From assembly GCA_964364855.1 (NCBI GenBank), contig CAYINU010000066.1:1-10709 (forward strand): a stretch of DNA of 10,709 nucleotides. Direction: 5' to 3'. The translations under genes and the position numbers were made by a program. This document shows, piece by piece, positions 1 to 6,507 of this stretch. The DNA comes from CAYINU01 sp964364855. GTDB taxonomy: Bacteria; Margulisbacteria; Marinamargulisbacteria; CAYINU01. Within the stretch, counting starts at the first letter, position 1; each line of letters starts with the position of its first letter. A model generated the notes under the pieces. The model saw nothing but the letters and a program-made list of their open reading frames with translations. It was not told the origin of the DNA and made no database searches.

Positions 1-205
1 AGCCAGATTTGAGCCTCCCCCTCTCCGGCCCCTTGGGCCTTGCCTCGCTTCGCTCGGAGATATGGAAGTAACTTGGAGCTGCACGGCAGCGACCGCGGAG
101 CGTTAGCGCAGCGTAATTTAAATTATCGCGTCGCCCCCTCAATCTGGCAAAGCCAGATTTGAGCCTCCCCCTCTCCGGCCCCTTGGGCCTTGCCTCGCTT
201 CGCTC
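1..205. repeat. 55-bp direct repeat, two copies 150 bp apart, in a hairpin-rich intergenic element
   Basis: Bases 1-55 and 151-205 are identical. The copies part after the shared ...CGCTTCGCTC end, and copy 1 starts at the window edge, so the element may extend leftwards. The interval is full of inverted repeats: GGCCC/GGGCC at 27-31/35-39, GCTGC/GCAGC at 78-82/86-90, the palindrome TAATTTAAATTA at 114-125, and AATCTGGC/GCCAGATT at 141-148/152-159. The last stem extends to CTC/GAG around one bulged T. No open reading frame of note is present. Read on the minus strand this is the region downstream of the aminotransferase. A REP/MITE-like family or a structured RNA are possible; I cannot tell which from two copies. 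Confidence 0.85.
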
Positions 206-223
206 AGTATTTTTGTAATACTG
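205..223 (-). terminator. weak hairpin just after the aminotransferase gene
   Basis: CAGTATT (205-211) and AATACTG (217-223) form a perfect 7-bp stem with a 5-nt loop, starting 4 bases past the stop codon of the minus-strand aminotransferase. The stem is AT-rich and no U-run follows it in the transcript, so as an intrinsic terminator it is poor. The stronger hairpins in the repeat element beyond it may do the job instead. Confidence 0.3.
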
Positions 224-227
224 CAGA

Positions 228-1445
228 TTATTGGGTCTCATGAATGCCTTCTATACTCATTTCCAATCCCCTTTTCAAGGTTTCTTCATCGATGATCAGC
301 GGAGGCATGAGGCGAATGACGTCGCGGTCACGGCCACAGCACACCACAATAAGACCCTTTTCCAGACACCTTTTCCGAACATCAGTCGCGCGTTCGGTGG
401 TGTCTAGCTGAATCCCGATCATCAACCCCCTACCGCGAATGTCACGGACATGCGGAACGTTTTTCAATGGCTCACATAGAGCGGCAAAGGCCAGCTTGGA
501 TAGTGTGCTTACATTCGGCAACACCCGCTCCAACACGCCAATCGTGGCGAGGCTGGCCGCGCAAGAGACGGGATTGGCGCCGTAGGTGCCGCCATGGGCG
601 CCTGTCGTCCACCGGGACATCAGCTCATGTGACGCCACAATGGCCCCAAGGGGCATGCCCGACGCCATGCCCTTGGCCATCGCAACAACGTCCGGCTCAA
701 TGCCCAATTGTTGATACCAAAACCAGGTGCCCGAGCGGCCAAATCCGGTTTGGATCTCATCAAAGACCAGCAGCACGCCATGTGAGCTGCAAAATGTCGA
801 CAGCTGGCGCAAAAAGTCGTCGGGAGCGGGAATATATCCACCTTCTCCCAACATCGGTTCAATAATGATCGCCCCAATATCTGACAGTTGCGGCGTGATC
901 CATTTTTCAAAAAGCTCAAAATCCGAGGCTTGCCGCGGATAAGGAAATACTTCTACACCCGGAATCAGCGCGCCATAGCCGGCTCGAAATTTGGGGTTGG
1001 AGGTAGTCAAAGAAAGTGCGCCCAAGGTCCGCCCATGGAATCCGCCTTCAAACACCACCACTTTTGGCTTGCGGCTGACATACTTCACCAGCTTCAGGGC
1101 TGCCTCCATGGCTTCTGTCCCGCTTTGGGTGAAAAAAACCGTATCTAATCGGCCGCCACAGATCCGACCGATGGTTTCGGCCAAGGTCACGGGAGGTTCA
1201 TAATATACCACGCCGATACAGCCATGAATGAGCTGAGCAGCTTGACGCTGAATCGCCGATACGACCTCCGGGTGACAATGTCCCGTTGATGTGACTGCAA
1301 TGCCGGACGAAAAATCCAAATAGGCCTTGTCGTGGCGGTCATATAAATAACATCCGCGGCCATAGGCCACTTCAACCTGGGTATAGTGGCCCAGGACAGG
1401 AGAAATGACGTGATCGGCACGCGTGACCCAGGACATCTCTTTCAT
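228..1445 (-). CDS. Class III PLP-dependent aminotransferase (GABA/acetylornithine aminotransferase type)
   Basis: This is a 405-aa cytosolic fold-type I aminotransferase, which moves an amino group between an amine or omega-amino acid and a 2-oxo acid through pyridoxal phosphate. Visible features are the phosphate-binding SGTEAMEAALK (from about residue 108), GGFHGRT, the cofactor-ring Asp in VFDEIQTGFGR (D229), the Schiff-base Lys in MAKGMASGMPLGA (K258), and GGTYGANPVSCAA (from about 285). Length fits the family. The reading frame stays open 72 codons further upstream, but I chose ATG 1445 because AGGA lies 8 nt before it and the conserved N-terminus begins just after. The gene is transcribed away from the unknown plus-strand gene. 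The substrate is not decidable: GABA, ornithine derivatives and other omega-amines are all handled by close relatives, and no pathway partner is adjacent. Confidence 0.9.
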   Translation of the reverse strand: MKEMSWVTRADHVISPVLGHYTQVEVAYGRGCYLYDRHDKAYLDFSSGIAVTSTGHCHPEVVSAIQRQAAQLIHGCIGVVYYEPPVTLAETIGRICGGRLDTVFFTQSGTEAMEAALKLVKYVSRKPKVVVFEGGFHGRTLGALSLTTSNPKFRAGYGALIPGVEVFPYPRQASDFELFEKWITPQLSDIGAIIIEPMLGEGGYIPAPDDFLRQLSTFCSSHGVLLVFDEIQTGFGRSGTWFWYQQLGIEPDVVAMAKGMASGMPLGAIVASHELMSRWTTGAHGGTYGANPVSCAASLATIGVLERVLPNVSTLSKLAFAALCEPLKNVPHVRDIRGRGLMIGIQLDTTERATDVRKRCLEKGLIVVCCGRDRDVIRLMPPLIIDEETLKRGLEMSIEGIHETQ

Positions 1446-1453
1446 AAGGGTTA

Positions 1454-1457
1454 TCCT
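1454..1457 (-). promoter_or_regulatory. Ribosome binding site that fixes the aminotransferase start
   Basis: On the minus strand AGGA lies 8 nt before ATG 1445. The frame is open further upstream, but that part reads like translated leader sequence and matches nothing in the aminotransferase family. Confidence 0.55.
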
Positions 1458-1538
1458 AACGAATACCTGACCCTCTGTCACGCGTACGCGGAAGCATAGC
1501 CATATTTTTACCGTCGGAACAGCAATTTCTGAAAAAAA

Positions 1539-1568
1539 TTGACAGGGATTGTCCACAGTATTTAGGAT
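1539..1568 (+). promoter_or_regulatory. Sigma-A-type promoter for the unknown plus-strand gene
   Basis: A perfect -35 box TTGACA (1539-1544) is followed, 18 bp on, by TAGGAT (1563-1568, 4 of 6 matches to TATAAT). TTGACA also forms an imperfect inverted repeat with TGTCCA (1550-1555; 5 of 6 pairs, 5-bp spacer), which could be a repressor site overlapping the -35 box. If the start site is about 7 bp past the -10 box, the transcript begins next to ATG 1576. Translation would then be leaderless from 1576, or begin at a later ATG such as 1633. Confidence 0.5.
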
Positions 1569-1575
1569 GGGACAG

Positions 1576-2394
1576 ATGTTTTCCCTTATTTCCACAATGG
1601 TCCGCGTTGCGACTCGGAATTCCCCATTTGCCATGGGGGCTATTAAGCGGGGGGCCACCACTCAAGAGGTTATCAAAGCGGCACAAACGCTTTTACCCCA
1701 GATCGAGGCTGCACTTCCTGGACTGGAACGGAATGTCGTTTTGCCATTACGCGTTCACGGTATCCGTTTATCGTTTGGGTTCACCACTTCGCTCGCTGGC
1801 AAATTTCGGACATTATTGCTGGCTGCAAGCACCAAACCCGATGAGGGGGTGGTGACTCAACTTGCCGCTTTTTCCAGCTACTCCCCTCCCCGACTACCCG
1901 ATACGCTAAATATAGCCGGCTGTGGCGCAAGCCAGCTGTACGTAACCTTGCATACATTGCTCGTGCAGGCCTATACGTTTCCTTATCCGGTAAGAGGGGC
2001 GGGAATATGGCTGGACATTTTGTCTCGGTTCGTTCGTTCCAGGGAAGGTATTTTGCAACTTCACTGCCTACCCGTTTCCGACCGCTTGGGCGTCAATGAT
2101 TACTACGGCCTTCTTTCAACTCTCAGAACATTTTCCCGCGCCCAGGAAGTCTCACTAAACACCGCCTCTGTGCGAACTGTTCAACAGCTGCACCTGCTCG
2201 TGTCTCACTTAAATGACCTCCGCGGCATTTTGCCCCGGCTCGTGGTTCTGCGCTTGCCTGATCAAACGATCCGCAATCTCGCCCGCTTTTTTCCTGATCA
2301 GGTAACAGTGCCCTTCCAAATCGAACCCCTTTCGCCCCGGCCCTGTGAGTCGCTGGTGGAACCCCTTCTTCCCCCTGCCATGTTGATGCCCTAA
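1576..2394 (+). CDS. Hypothetical protein, unknown function (272 aa)
   Basis: I do not recognise this protein. It is 272 aa from ATG 1576 (AGGA 8 nt upstream); ATG 1597 and ATG 1633 are alternatives, and the more protein-like sequence begins near 1633. I see no signal peptide, membrane segment or metal-binding motif. The N-terminal part after 1633 looks helical (about 25 residues), the middle is rich in Leu, Val, Ser and Thr, and the end is proline-rich. Evidence that it is real: a long uninterrupted frame, no competing long frame on the other strand, a recognisable promoter just upstream, and an end that fits neatly against the convergent sensor gene (stops overlap by 4 nt). It may be a lineage-specific orphan. 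The exact start is uncertain. Confidence 0.6.
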   Translation: MFSLISTMVRVATRNSPFAMGAIKRGATTQEVIKAAQTLLPQIEAALPGLERNVVLPLRVHGIRLSFGFTTSLAGKFRTLLLAASTKPDEGVVTQLAAFSSYSPPRLPDTLNIAGCGASQLYVTLHTLLVQAYTFPYPVRGAGIWLDILSRFVRSREGILQLHCLPVSDRLGVNDYYGLLSTLRTFSRAQEVSLNTASVRTVQQLHLLVSHLNDLRGILPRLVVLRLPDQTIRNLARFFPDQVTVPFQIEPLSPRPCESLVEPLLPPAMLMP

Positions 2395-3383
2395 GGGTCG
2401 ATGTGGGGAATCCCCATTTTTGTGCGCAGATCCAACATCCGAACCTTACCCAAATATTGGGTGTCGGTAATGGAATCCCATTTTTCCAGCTGGGAAACGA
2501 TTCGTGTGATTTGACCACAGGCCATATCCAGTAGACTCACTAATTTCTCCATGACAGGGTCTTCGAAAGTTTGTTTTTTGAGGGCTTTACATGCCGTGAT
2601 CAAGGCGGTGAGTGGGGAATTGAGTTCGTGGTTGATGGTGACAACCGTTTTGGCTACCCCTTCGAGTTCGGCGGCACGACGAACCGCGGCCTCGGTTTGG
2701 GACCGGCTGGACTGCAGATCGTGATAGGCTATTTCCAGCTTTTCCCGTTCGTTTGAAATCGCGTGATTGGCATTGTGAAGCATGCGCTCAGCTTGCCGGT
2801 TGCCCTGCACCAAAAACCGCAGATATAAAACAATGATTAAAAACGTGCATGCTGCTGCCGTGTAACGAATGATGGTGGCCTGCTCTGGTGTCACTGTTAC
2901 CCATGGCACCAAAGAATAGGCCGTAAGATCCGATACAAAATAGAGAATTACCGACAACAATACCCCACCCCACATTTTGAAGCGTTCCCGGTGCGAAAAA
3001 AGGAGAAGGGGAATCCCTGCAAAAGCAAAAAACAGAAGCTGGGCATTGGCCATTTCGGTCAGCAGATTCGCATATAAAAAGGCGGCTGCGTTCCCGGCAC
3101 ACAAGAGCAGGAGTTTAGCTGCCCCTGTTTTGTGGGCCCGATTCAGAAACAAGCACAACACAAACGCAATATCCAAGGGCAGAATCATGACACTCAGCAA
3201 CGGCTGATTCATGCCCCAAAAGACCAGAAAATAAGGCGCGGAGACCAACAATAGCAATAAGGAAATTTGATTGGTTAAAACGACCCTCCGATTTTCTGAA
3301 TCCGTACGGGGGTGTTCGGGGTCGGTACCCCAACGCAAAATGTTGGGTTCGATTTCAGGGGTTGCCGTAGTTGCAGTCAGCAT
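2391..3383 (-). CDS. Membrane sensor with HisKA/H-box domain but no ATPase domain
   Basis: A 330-aa protein. Residues about 40-191 form six hydrophobic segments, followed by a charged, probably coiled-coil stretch (about 195-245) and a histidine-kinase dimerisation helix with the H-box NHELNSPLTAL, whose phospho-acceptor would be H252. A second helix follows, then YLGKVRMLDL (310-319), and the protein stops. The N, G1 and G2 boxes of a HATPase_c domain are absent, and no other frame downstream supplies them. It could be phosphorylated in trans by another kinase, act as a phosphotransfer or docking protein, or be a degenerate kinase. From memory, kinases ending near such a [Y]LxxVxMLDL tail occur as a recurring type, which would argue against recent truncation. 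Start 3383 is chosen for its AAAGGAG site; an in-frame ATG at 3416 is the alternative. It lies 77 bp downstream of the terpene synthase and may share its transcript. Confidence 0.75.
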   Translation of the reverse strand: MLTATTATPEIEPNILRWGTDPEHPRTDSENRRVVLTNQISLLLLLVSAPYFLVFWGMNQPLLSVMILPLDIAFVLCLFLNRAHKTGAAKLLLLCAGNAAAFLYANLLTEMANAQLLFFAFAGIPLLLFSHRERFKMWGGVLLSVILYFVSDLTAYSLVPWVTVTPEQATIIRYTAAACTFLIIVLYLRFLVQGNRQAERMLHNANHAISNEREKLEIAYHDLQSSRSQTEAAVRRAAELEGVAKTVVTINHELNSPLTALITACKALKKQTFEDPVMEKLVSLLDMACGQITRIVSQLEKWDSITDTQYLGKVRMLDLRTKMGIPHIDP

Positions 3384-3388
3384 CGGCA

Positions 3389-3395
3389 CTCCTTT
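3389..3395 (-). promoter_or_regulatory. Strong ribosome binding site of the sensor gene
   Basis: On the minus strand AAAGGAG stands 5 nt before ATG 3383, which selects this start over the in-frame ATG 33 nt upstream. Its A-rich end touches the right arm of the hairpin at 3393-3446, so folding of the leader could affect access to it. Confidence 0.7.
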
Positions 3396-3446
3396 GCCAT
3401 GGCTTGCAATTTTCATTTCTGGGGGGCAAGCTCAAATGGTGGCAAA
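3393..3446 (-). other. Nested inverted repeats between terpene synthase and sensor genes
   Basis: In the minus-strand transcript TTTGCCA (3446-3440) can pair with TGGCAAA (3399-3393). Inside it GCTTGC (3431-3426) can pair with GCAAGC (3407-3402). The two stems are separated by unequal unpaired stretches (8 and 2 nt) and the inner loop is 18 nt, so the fold is plausible rather than compelling. There is no terminal U-run. It could be a leader structure over the sensor ribosome binding site, or an mRNA end for the terpene synthase. Confidence 0.3.
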
Positions 3447-3460
3447 AATGGGCGACGAGG

Positions 3461-5011
3461 TCAAGTGCCAACTACACGGCTAAACATTCTGAGAACCTCG
3501 GGAACACTTTTAATTTGGGTAGTCTGAGTGTTTCTGAGCTCCTTGCAGAATTCGTTTATGGCGAGGATCGAGAGTCGTCCGATTTTATGATATCTTCCAG
3601 ACAATAATGCCCAGACCGGATGACCGGACAACCAGCCGTCCATTATTAAGAGGGCGAGTTTGGCTCCCCAATCTTGGTTGTGGGATGCTCCGGCCAAAAA
3701 TGACGCTCTCCTGCGGTAGTAAGACTCGATATACTCCTGATACTTTTGACGTGTCTCATCGATCGCCTGGCCCAAGGGAACACCCCTCTTCCATTTGATT
3801 AATACCAGGTTTCTAGAGACCACACGTTTGATATCCTCCTCTGTCGGATGGTCGGCTCTATCCGCCAACTGTTCTAATTCATCCTTGAATTTTTGAGGGA
3901 ATTCGGTAAAAGATTTGGCTTTCTCTTCTAAGGATGCTTTCTTTTCCAAATATTTTCGGTGCAGAATAGCTTTGGCTTGAACCTCAACTTCTTTAAGTTC
4001 TTTGGGAAGAGAAATCAAATCGTTAAGCGCACCCACTGCGCCGGCAAGGGCTACCACCATGTCATTAAATTCTGGATATTCCTTCGACAATCGGTCCATC
4101 TCAATGCCGATCAGTTTGAGCTGAAAGGCCAAAACATTGGGCAATCCTCCCGTCTTTTCCCGATTTAGAAGGTAGCTTTGCTCATCGACGGCACGTCGCG
4201 AGTGAGAGGCCGCATCGATTTGCTCAACTTGACAGCTCTGTAGATATCGCCCCAGTGTCTCATAGAAAGCCGGCGCAGACTCGGCATCGACGATGTCATA
4301 CTCCTTTAAATCCTTGTATAAGGCTGCCATCGCTTTTACGCGGCTAGGCGCATTTTTACTAACCTTATCTCCCGAAAGCGCCCCCAATAACGCCAAGGAA
4401 CTGAGGGATGTCAATCCCCAGGTGTTATGCCTGTGAAGAGATTCCGTTGGCTTTTCCTCTTCTGTAGAGGGCTGCTCAGGTTCTGGACTTGGTGAAACCT
4501 CATCCAATTTATCGTCGTTATTAAATAATGCCGCTAAATAATTTACAGACAATAGAAGTTCTTTAACGGGAAAAAATGGCGCTACCGTACCAAAGAGGTA
4601 AGACAGTCCCGACCGTTTGAGACCCGCCTTTATCACATCTGACTCCTGATACAGCCCAAACTGCTCGCAAAACTGGATCATCTTTTCTTCTACCCCATCA
4701 TTTTCAGGGTGGGCACCCGGCGGACAAGGCGCATCAAAAGAAACAGAAGGGAGACCGTAGGCTATGCCAGCAATAGCTACCTTACAAGCCGGCACCATCA
4801 TCTGATGAAGGGCGACTGCCCTGTTAAAGTAATCGGTCATATACACTCTCATCTCAGGCTCATCTGCGAGAGCGGCACGAGAAACCTCAAGTGATGGAAA
4901 AGGACCTATTGTATCTACGGTTGCTCCTCCTGCCTCCGGTGTGGGAGTCCAAATCGATGGTGAAAACACAGGTTGCTCATAGGGGGTGTCCAAAGCAACA
5001 TGCTTTTTCAT
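3461..5011 (-). CDS. Class I terpene synthase (terpene cyclase), unusually long
   Basis: A 516-aa soluble protein with the signature of bacterial class I terpene synthases, which ionise an isoprenyl diphosphate (e.g. farnesyl or geranylgeranyl diphosphate) with three Mg2+ and usually cyclise it. Seen: NNDDKLDE with D166, D167, D170 and E171 (DDxxDE metal site); NDLISLPKE with N330, S334 and E338 (NSE metal site); R284 in LLNREKTGG, exactly 46 residues before N330, as known for the pyrophosphate-sensor Arg; and R473-Y474 as the C-terminal RY pair. GLPSVSFDAPCPPGAHP (from 86) matches the usual start of the catalytic domain. Known relatives are roughly 330-380 aa. Here there are about 85 extra N-terminal residues, a Pro/Glu-rich insert near 172-195, and an extra charged segment near 341-395. 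GC is low (20 of 60 bases at 3901-3960). It has its own promoter and a GAGG site. Product unknown. Confidence 0.85.
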   Translation of the reverse strand: MKKHVALDTPYEQPVFSPSIWTPTPEAGGATVDTIGPFPSLEVSRAALADEPEMRVYMTDYFNRAVALHQMMVPACKVAIAGIAYGLPSVSFDAPCPPGAHPENDGVEEKMIQFCEQFGLYQESDVIKAGLKRSGLSYLFGTVAPFFPVKELLLSVNYLAALFNNDDKLDEVSPSPEPEQPSTEEEKPTESLHRHNTWGLTSLSSLALLGALSGDKVSKNAPSRVKAMAALYKDLKEYDIVDAESAPAFYETLGRYLQSCQVEQIDAASHSRRAVDEQSYLLNREKTGGLPNVLAFQLKLIGIEMDRLSKEYPEFNDMVVALAGAVGALNDLISLPKELKEVEVQAKAILHRKYLEKKASLEEKAKSFTEFPQKFKDELEQLADRADHPTEEDIKRVVSRNLVLIKWKRGVPLGQAIDETRQKYQEYIESYYRRRASFLAGASHNQDWGAKLALLIMDGWLSGHPVWALLSGRYHKIGRLSILAINEFCKELRNTQTTQIKSVPEVLRMFSRVVGT

Positions 5012-5017
5012 CTTCTA

Positions 5018-5021
5018 CCTC
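5018..5021 (-). promoter_or_regulatory. Ribosome binding site of the terpene synthase gene
   Basis: On the minus strand GAGG lies 6 nt before ATG 5011. It lies just inside the transcript predicted from the promoter at 5043-5071 and supports ATG 5011 as the true start. Confidence 0.65.
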
Positions 5022-5042
5022 AACGCTGGGGAATAGCGCTCA

Positions 5043-5071
5043 ATCTTAGTGAAATCCAAGATATATGACAA
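5043..5071 (-). promoter_or_regulatory. Promoter of the terpene synthase gene
   Basis: Minus strand: TTGTCA (5071-5066, 5 of 6 matches to TTGACA), a 17-bp spacer, then TAAGAT (5048-5043, 4 of 6). The implied start site near 5036 leaves a leader of about 25 nt with the GAGG site just inside it. The gene can therefore be expressed independently of the recombinase gene that ends at 5087. No clear operator palindrome is seen. Confidence 0.65.
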
Positions 5072-5086
5072 GTGGTATTTTTACCG

Positions 5087-6025
5087 TCAGGACGCGCGCG
5101 GATGCGCGTGGCGGTAGGTCTGCATCAGTTTTTCTTGACTCAATGCGGTATATACCTGGGTGGTGGAAAGACTGCTATGCCCGAGCAATTCTTGGACGAT
5201 CCGCAAATCCGCACCACCGCCGAGCAGATCCGTGGCAAAGGAGTGGCGGAGCATATGAGGGGTCACGCGCAGATGCAAAATGCGTTCCGCCAAACCACGA
5301 ATAATCCGCTGTACGGATCGGACGGTGAGGCGGCCACCCCGACTATTTAGAAATAAGGCGGATTGCGGCCGTCCATGTCTCAATGCGGGCCGATCCTCCC
5401 GGATATACCGCTCCAACCATGTGCCCGCCATTCGGCCAAACACGACCACCCTCTCTTTGCGACCTTTCCCCCATACCCGCAACTCCCGGTTCGCCAAGTC
5501 CAGATCTACAGCATTTAAGGACACGACTTCCGACACCCGCATTCCCGTCGCGTAGAGCAGCTCGACCAAGGCCCGGTTTCGCAAATCGGTAGGTTGCTCC
5601 GTGGGCAACTGATCCAGCCATTTTCCGACCTGATCGGCCGCCACCGCCCGGGGCAAGGTCCGCGGCAGCCGGGGCGTCCTCACCACAGACCATGGGTTGG
5701 ATGACGCGACGTCACGGTCCACCAAAAACCGCCAAAACCGACGCAGAGAAGCCGTCATCCGCGCCATACTGCGTCGACTGTACTGCTGATCCTGTAGCTG
5801 AGCCAGATAGCCTCGGCAAGCCGCATGGTCCGGGGTATAGTTGCGGATTTTGGCCGTTTGCAAAAAATGACGGATGTCCCGTCTGTAGGCCACGATGGTA
5901 TGGGGTGAGTATTGCCGTTCCAGCCGCAGATAGTCTAAAAAAGCGTCAAGCAGCCGCAGGGTCTGGCGTACCCAGGAATTGGGCACGGTTTTCGGGGGTG
6001 AGGGGGATTTTTTTACCATGGTCAA
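5087..6025 (-). CDS. Xer-type tyrosine recombinase (XerC/XerD family)
   Basis: A 312-aa site-specific recombinase. The N-terminal SAM-like core-binding domain (about 24-105, including YLRLERQYSPHTIVAYRRD) is followed by the catalytic domain. All active-site residues are visible: R163 in ATGMRVSE, K187 in GKGRKER, H257 and R260 in HMLRHSFA, H283 in LLGHSSLSTT, and the nucleophile Y292 in QVYT. Xer proteins resolve chromosome dimers at dif, and relatives move integrative elements. Full length and a housekeeping setting favour a Xer role, but XerC and XerD cannot be told apart here. The start is uncertain: ATG 6025 gives an 80-nt overlap with the peptidase gene and has no clear ribosome binding site. 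ATG 6019 and GTG 5986 are alternatives, and the conserved domain starts only at about residue 24. It is probably last in the nadC-UDG-M15 run. Confidence 0.9.
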   Translation of the reverse strand: MTMVKKSPSPPKTVPNSWVRQTLRLLDAFLDYLRLERQYSPHTIVAYRRDIRHFLQTAKIRNYTPDHAACRGYLAQLQDQQYSRRSMARMTASLRRFWRFLVDRDVASSNPWSVVRTPRLPRTLPRAVAADQVGKWLDQLPTEQPTDLRNRALVELLYATGMRVSEVVSLNAVDLDLANRELRVWGKGRKERVVVFGRMAGTWLERYIREDRPALRHGRPQSALFLNSRGGRLTVRSVQRIIRGLAERILHLRVTPHMLRHSFATDLLGGGADLRIVQELLGHSSLSTTQVYTALSQEKLMQTYRHAHPRAS

Positions 6026-6473
6026 ATACCCACACTACCCGATCGGGTTCCTTGCGTGTATCCACATGGACAAAGTCGCCATCGATGCATAATCCCAATC
6101 CTTTGAATTCCGGAATTCCCTCAGCCGCCATAAAAATATCCCGCACCGATCGGCCTTCAGCTTGGATATCGGCCGCCACGCCCACCGCGTGGAAATTGCG
6201 GTTTAAGGCATTTTCTTTTTCGCGGGCCGCCGGACACATATATCCTTTTTTAATGTTAATACGGGATCCCAGTTTGGTCCGCAACAATTCCAACCCGCCC
6301 ACCAGTCCCATGCTCACTCGGATATCGCCTTTGCAATGGCCACAGCGGCACTGAAAATCCTTGGCTGAAAAATGGCTGGAAATGCGATGGGTCCATTTGA
6401 CCTTTTTCTTGCGATTCCGGCCTGGGTTTCGGTTGCCTTTTCGGCTATTGGCATTCGGGTTGGCGTTTTTCAT
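5946..6473 (-). CDS. Peptidase M15 family protein (D-Ala-D-Ala carboxypeptidase-like)
   Basis: A 175-aa protein from ATG 6473. After a basic, Asn/Lys/Arg-rich N-terminus it shows the layout of the M15_3 (M15A C-terminal, YcbK-like) zinc peptidases: HFSAKDFQCRCGHC, then INIKKGYMCP, the zinc motif HAVGVAAD (HxxGxAxD; H95 and D102), and GDFVHVD with the third ligand H136. Relatives cleave D-Ala-containing peptidoglycan cross-links or stems. I see no classical signal peptide, so export is not evident. ATG 6539 would add 22 residues and overlap the UDG gene by 32 nt; neither start has a good ribosome binding site. An exact TATAAT lies at 6491-6486 but lacks a matching -35 box. Its end overlaps the recombinase gene. 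A phage endolysin-like origin is possible, but no phage genes are near. Confidence 0.75.
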   Translation of the reverse strand: MKNANPNANSRKGNRNPGRNRKKKVKWTHRISSHFSAKDFQCRCGHCKGDIRVSMGLVGGLELLRTKLGSRINIKKGYMCPAAREKENALNRNFHAVGVAADIQAEGRSVRDIFMAAEGIPEFKGLGLCIDGDFVHVDTRKEPDRVVWVFDHGKKIPLTPENRAQFLGTPDPAAA

Positions 6474-6507
6474 CGCTTGCCGGGCATTATAGCCAAGCAA
6501 TAGGGTT

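Noticed and set aside
1..205. CRISPR array
   Set aside because: Only two repeats, 55 bp each with a 95-bp spacing, no regular spacers and no cas genes; the interval itself is hairpin-rich.
467..865. Plus-strand frame of 132 codons
   Set aside because: It lies antisense to the well-supported aminotransferase and has a low-complexity Arg/Pro/Cys-rich composition typical of a shadow frame.
2123..2518. Possible frameshifted ATPase domain for the sensor kinase
   Set aside because: The minus-strand frame here lacks N, G1 and G2 boxes and is antisense to the plus-strand gene; it reads as a shadow.
5092..5109. ACGCGC/GCGCGT hairpin as a terminator after the recombinase gene
   Set aside because: It lies within the coding region and is not followed by a U-run in the transcript.
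5087..6025. Recombinase as the integrase of a mobile element
   Set aside because: It is a full-length Xer-like protein packed in a housekeeping run; no attachment-site repeats, excisionase or phage genes are visible in the window.
6486..6491. TATAAT as an internal promoter for the M15 peptidase gene
   Set aside because: The box is exact, but no -35-like sequence lies 16-18 bp upstream and there is no extended -10 TG.
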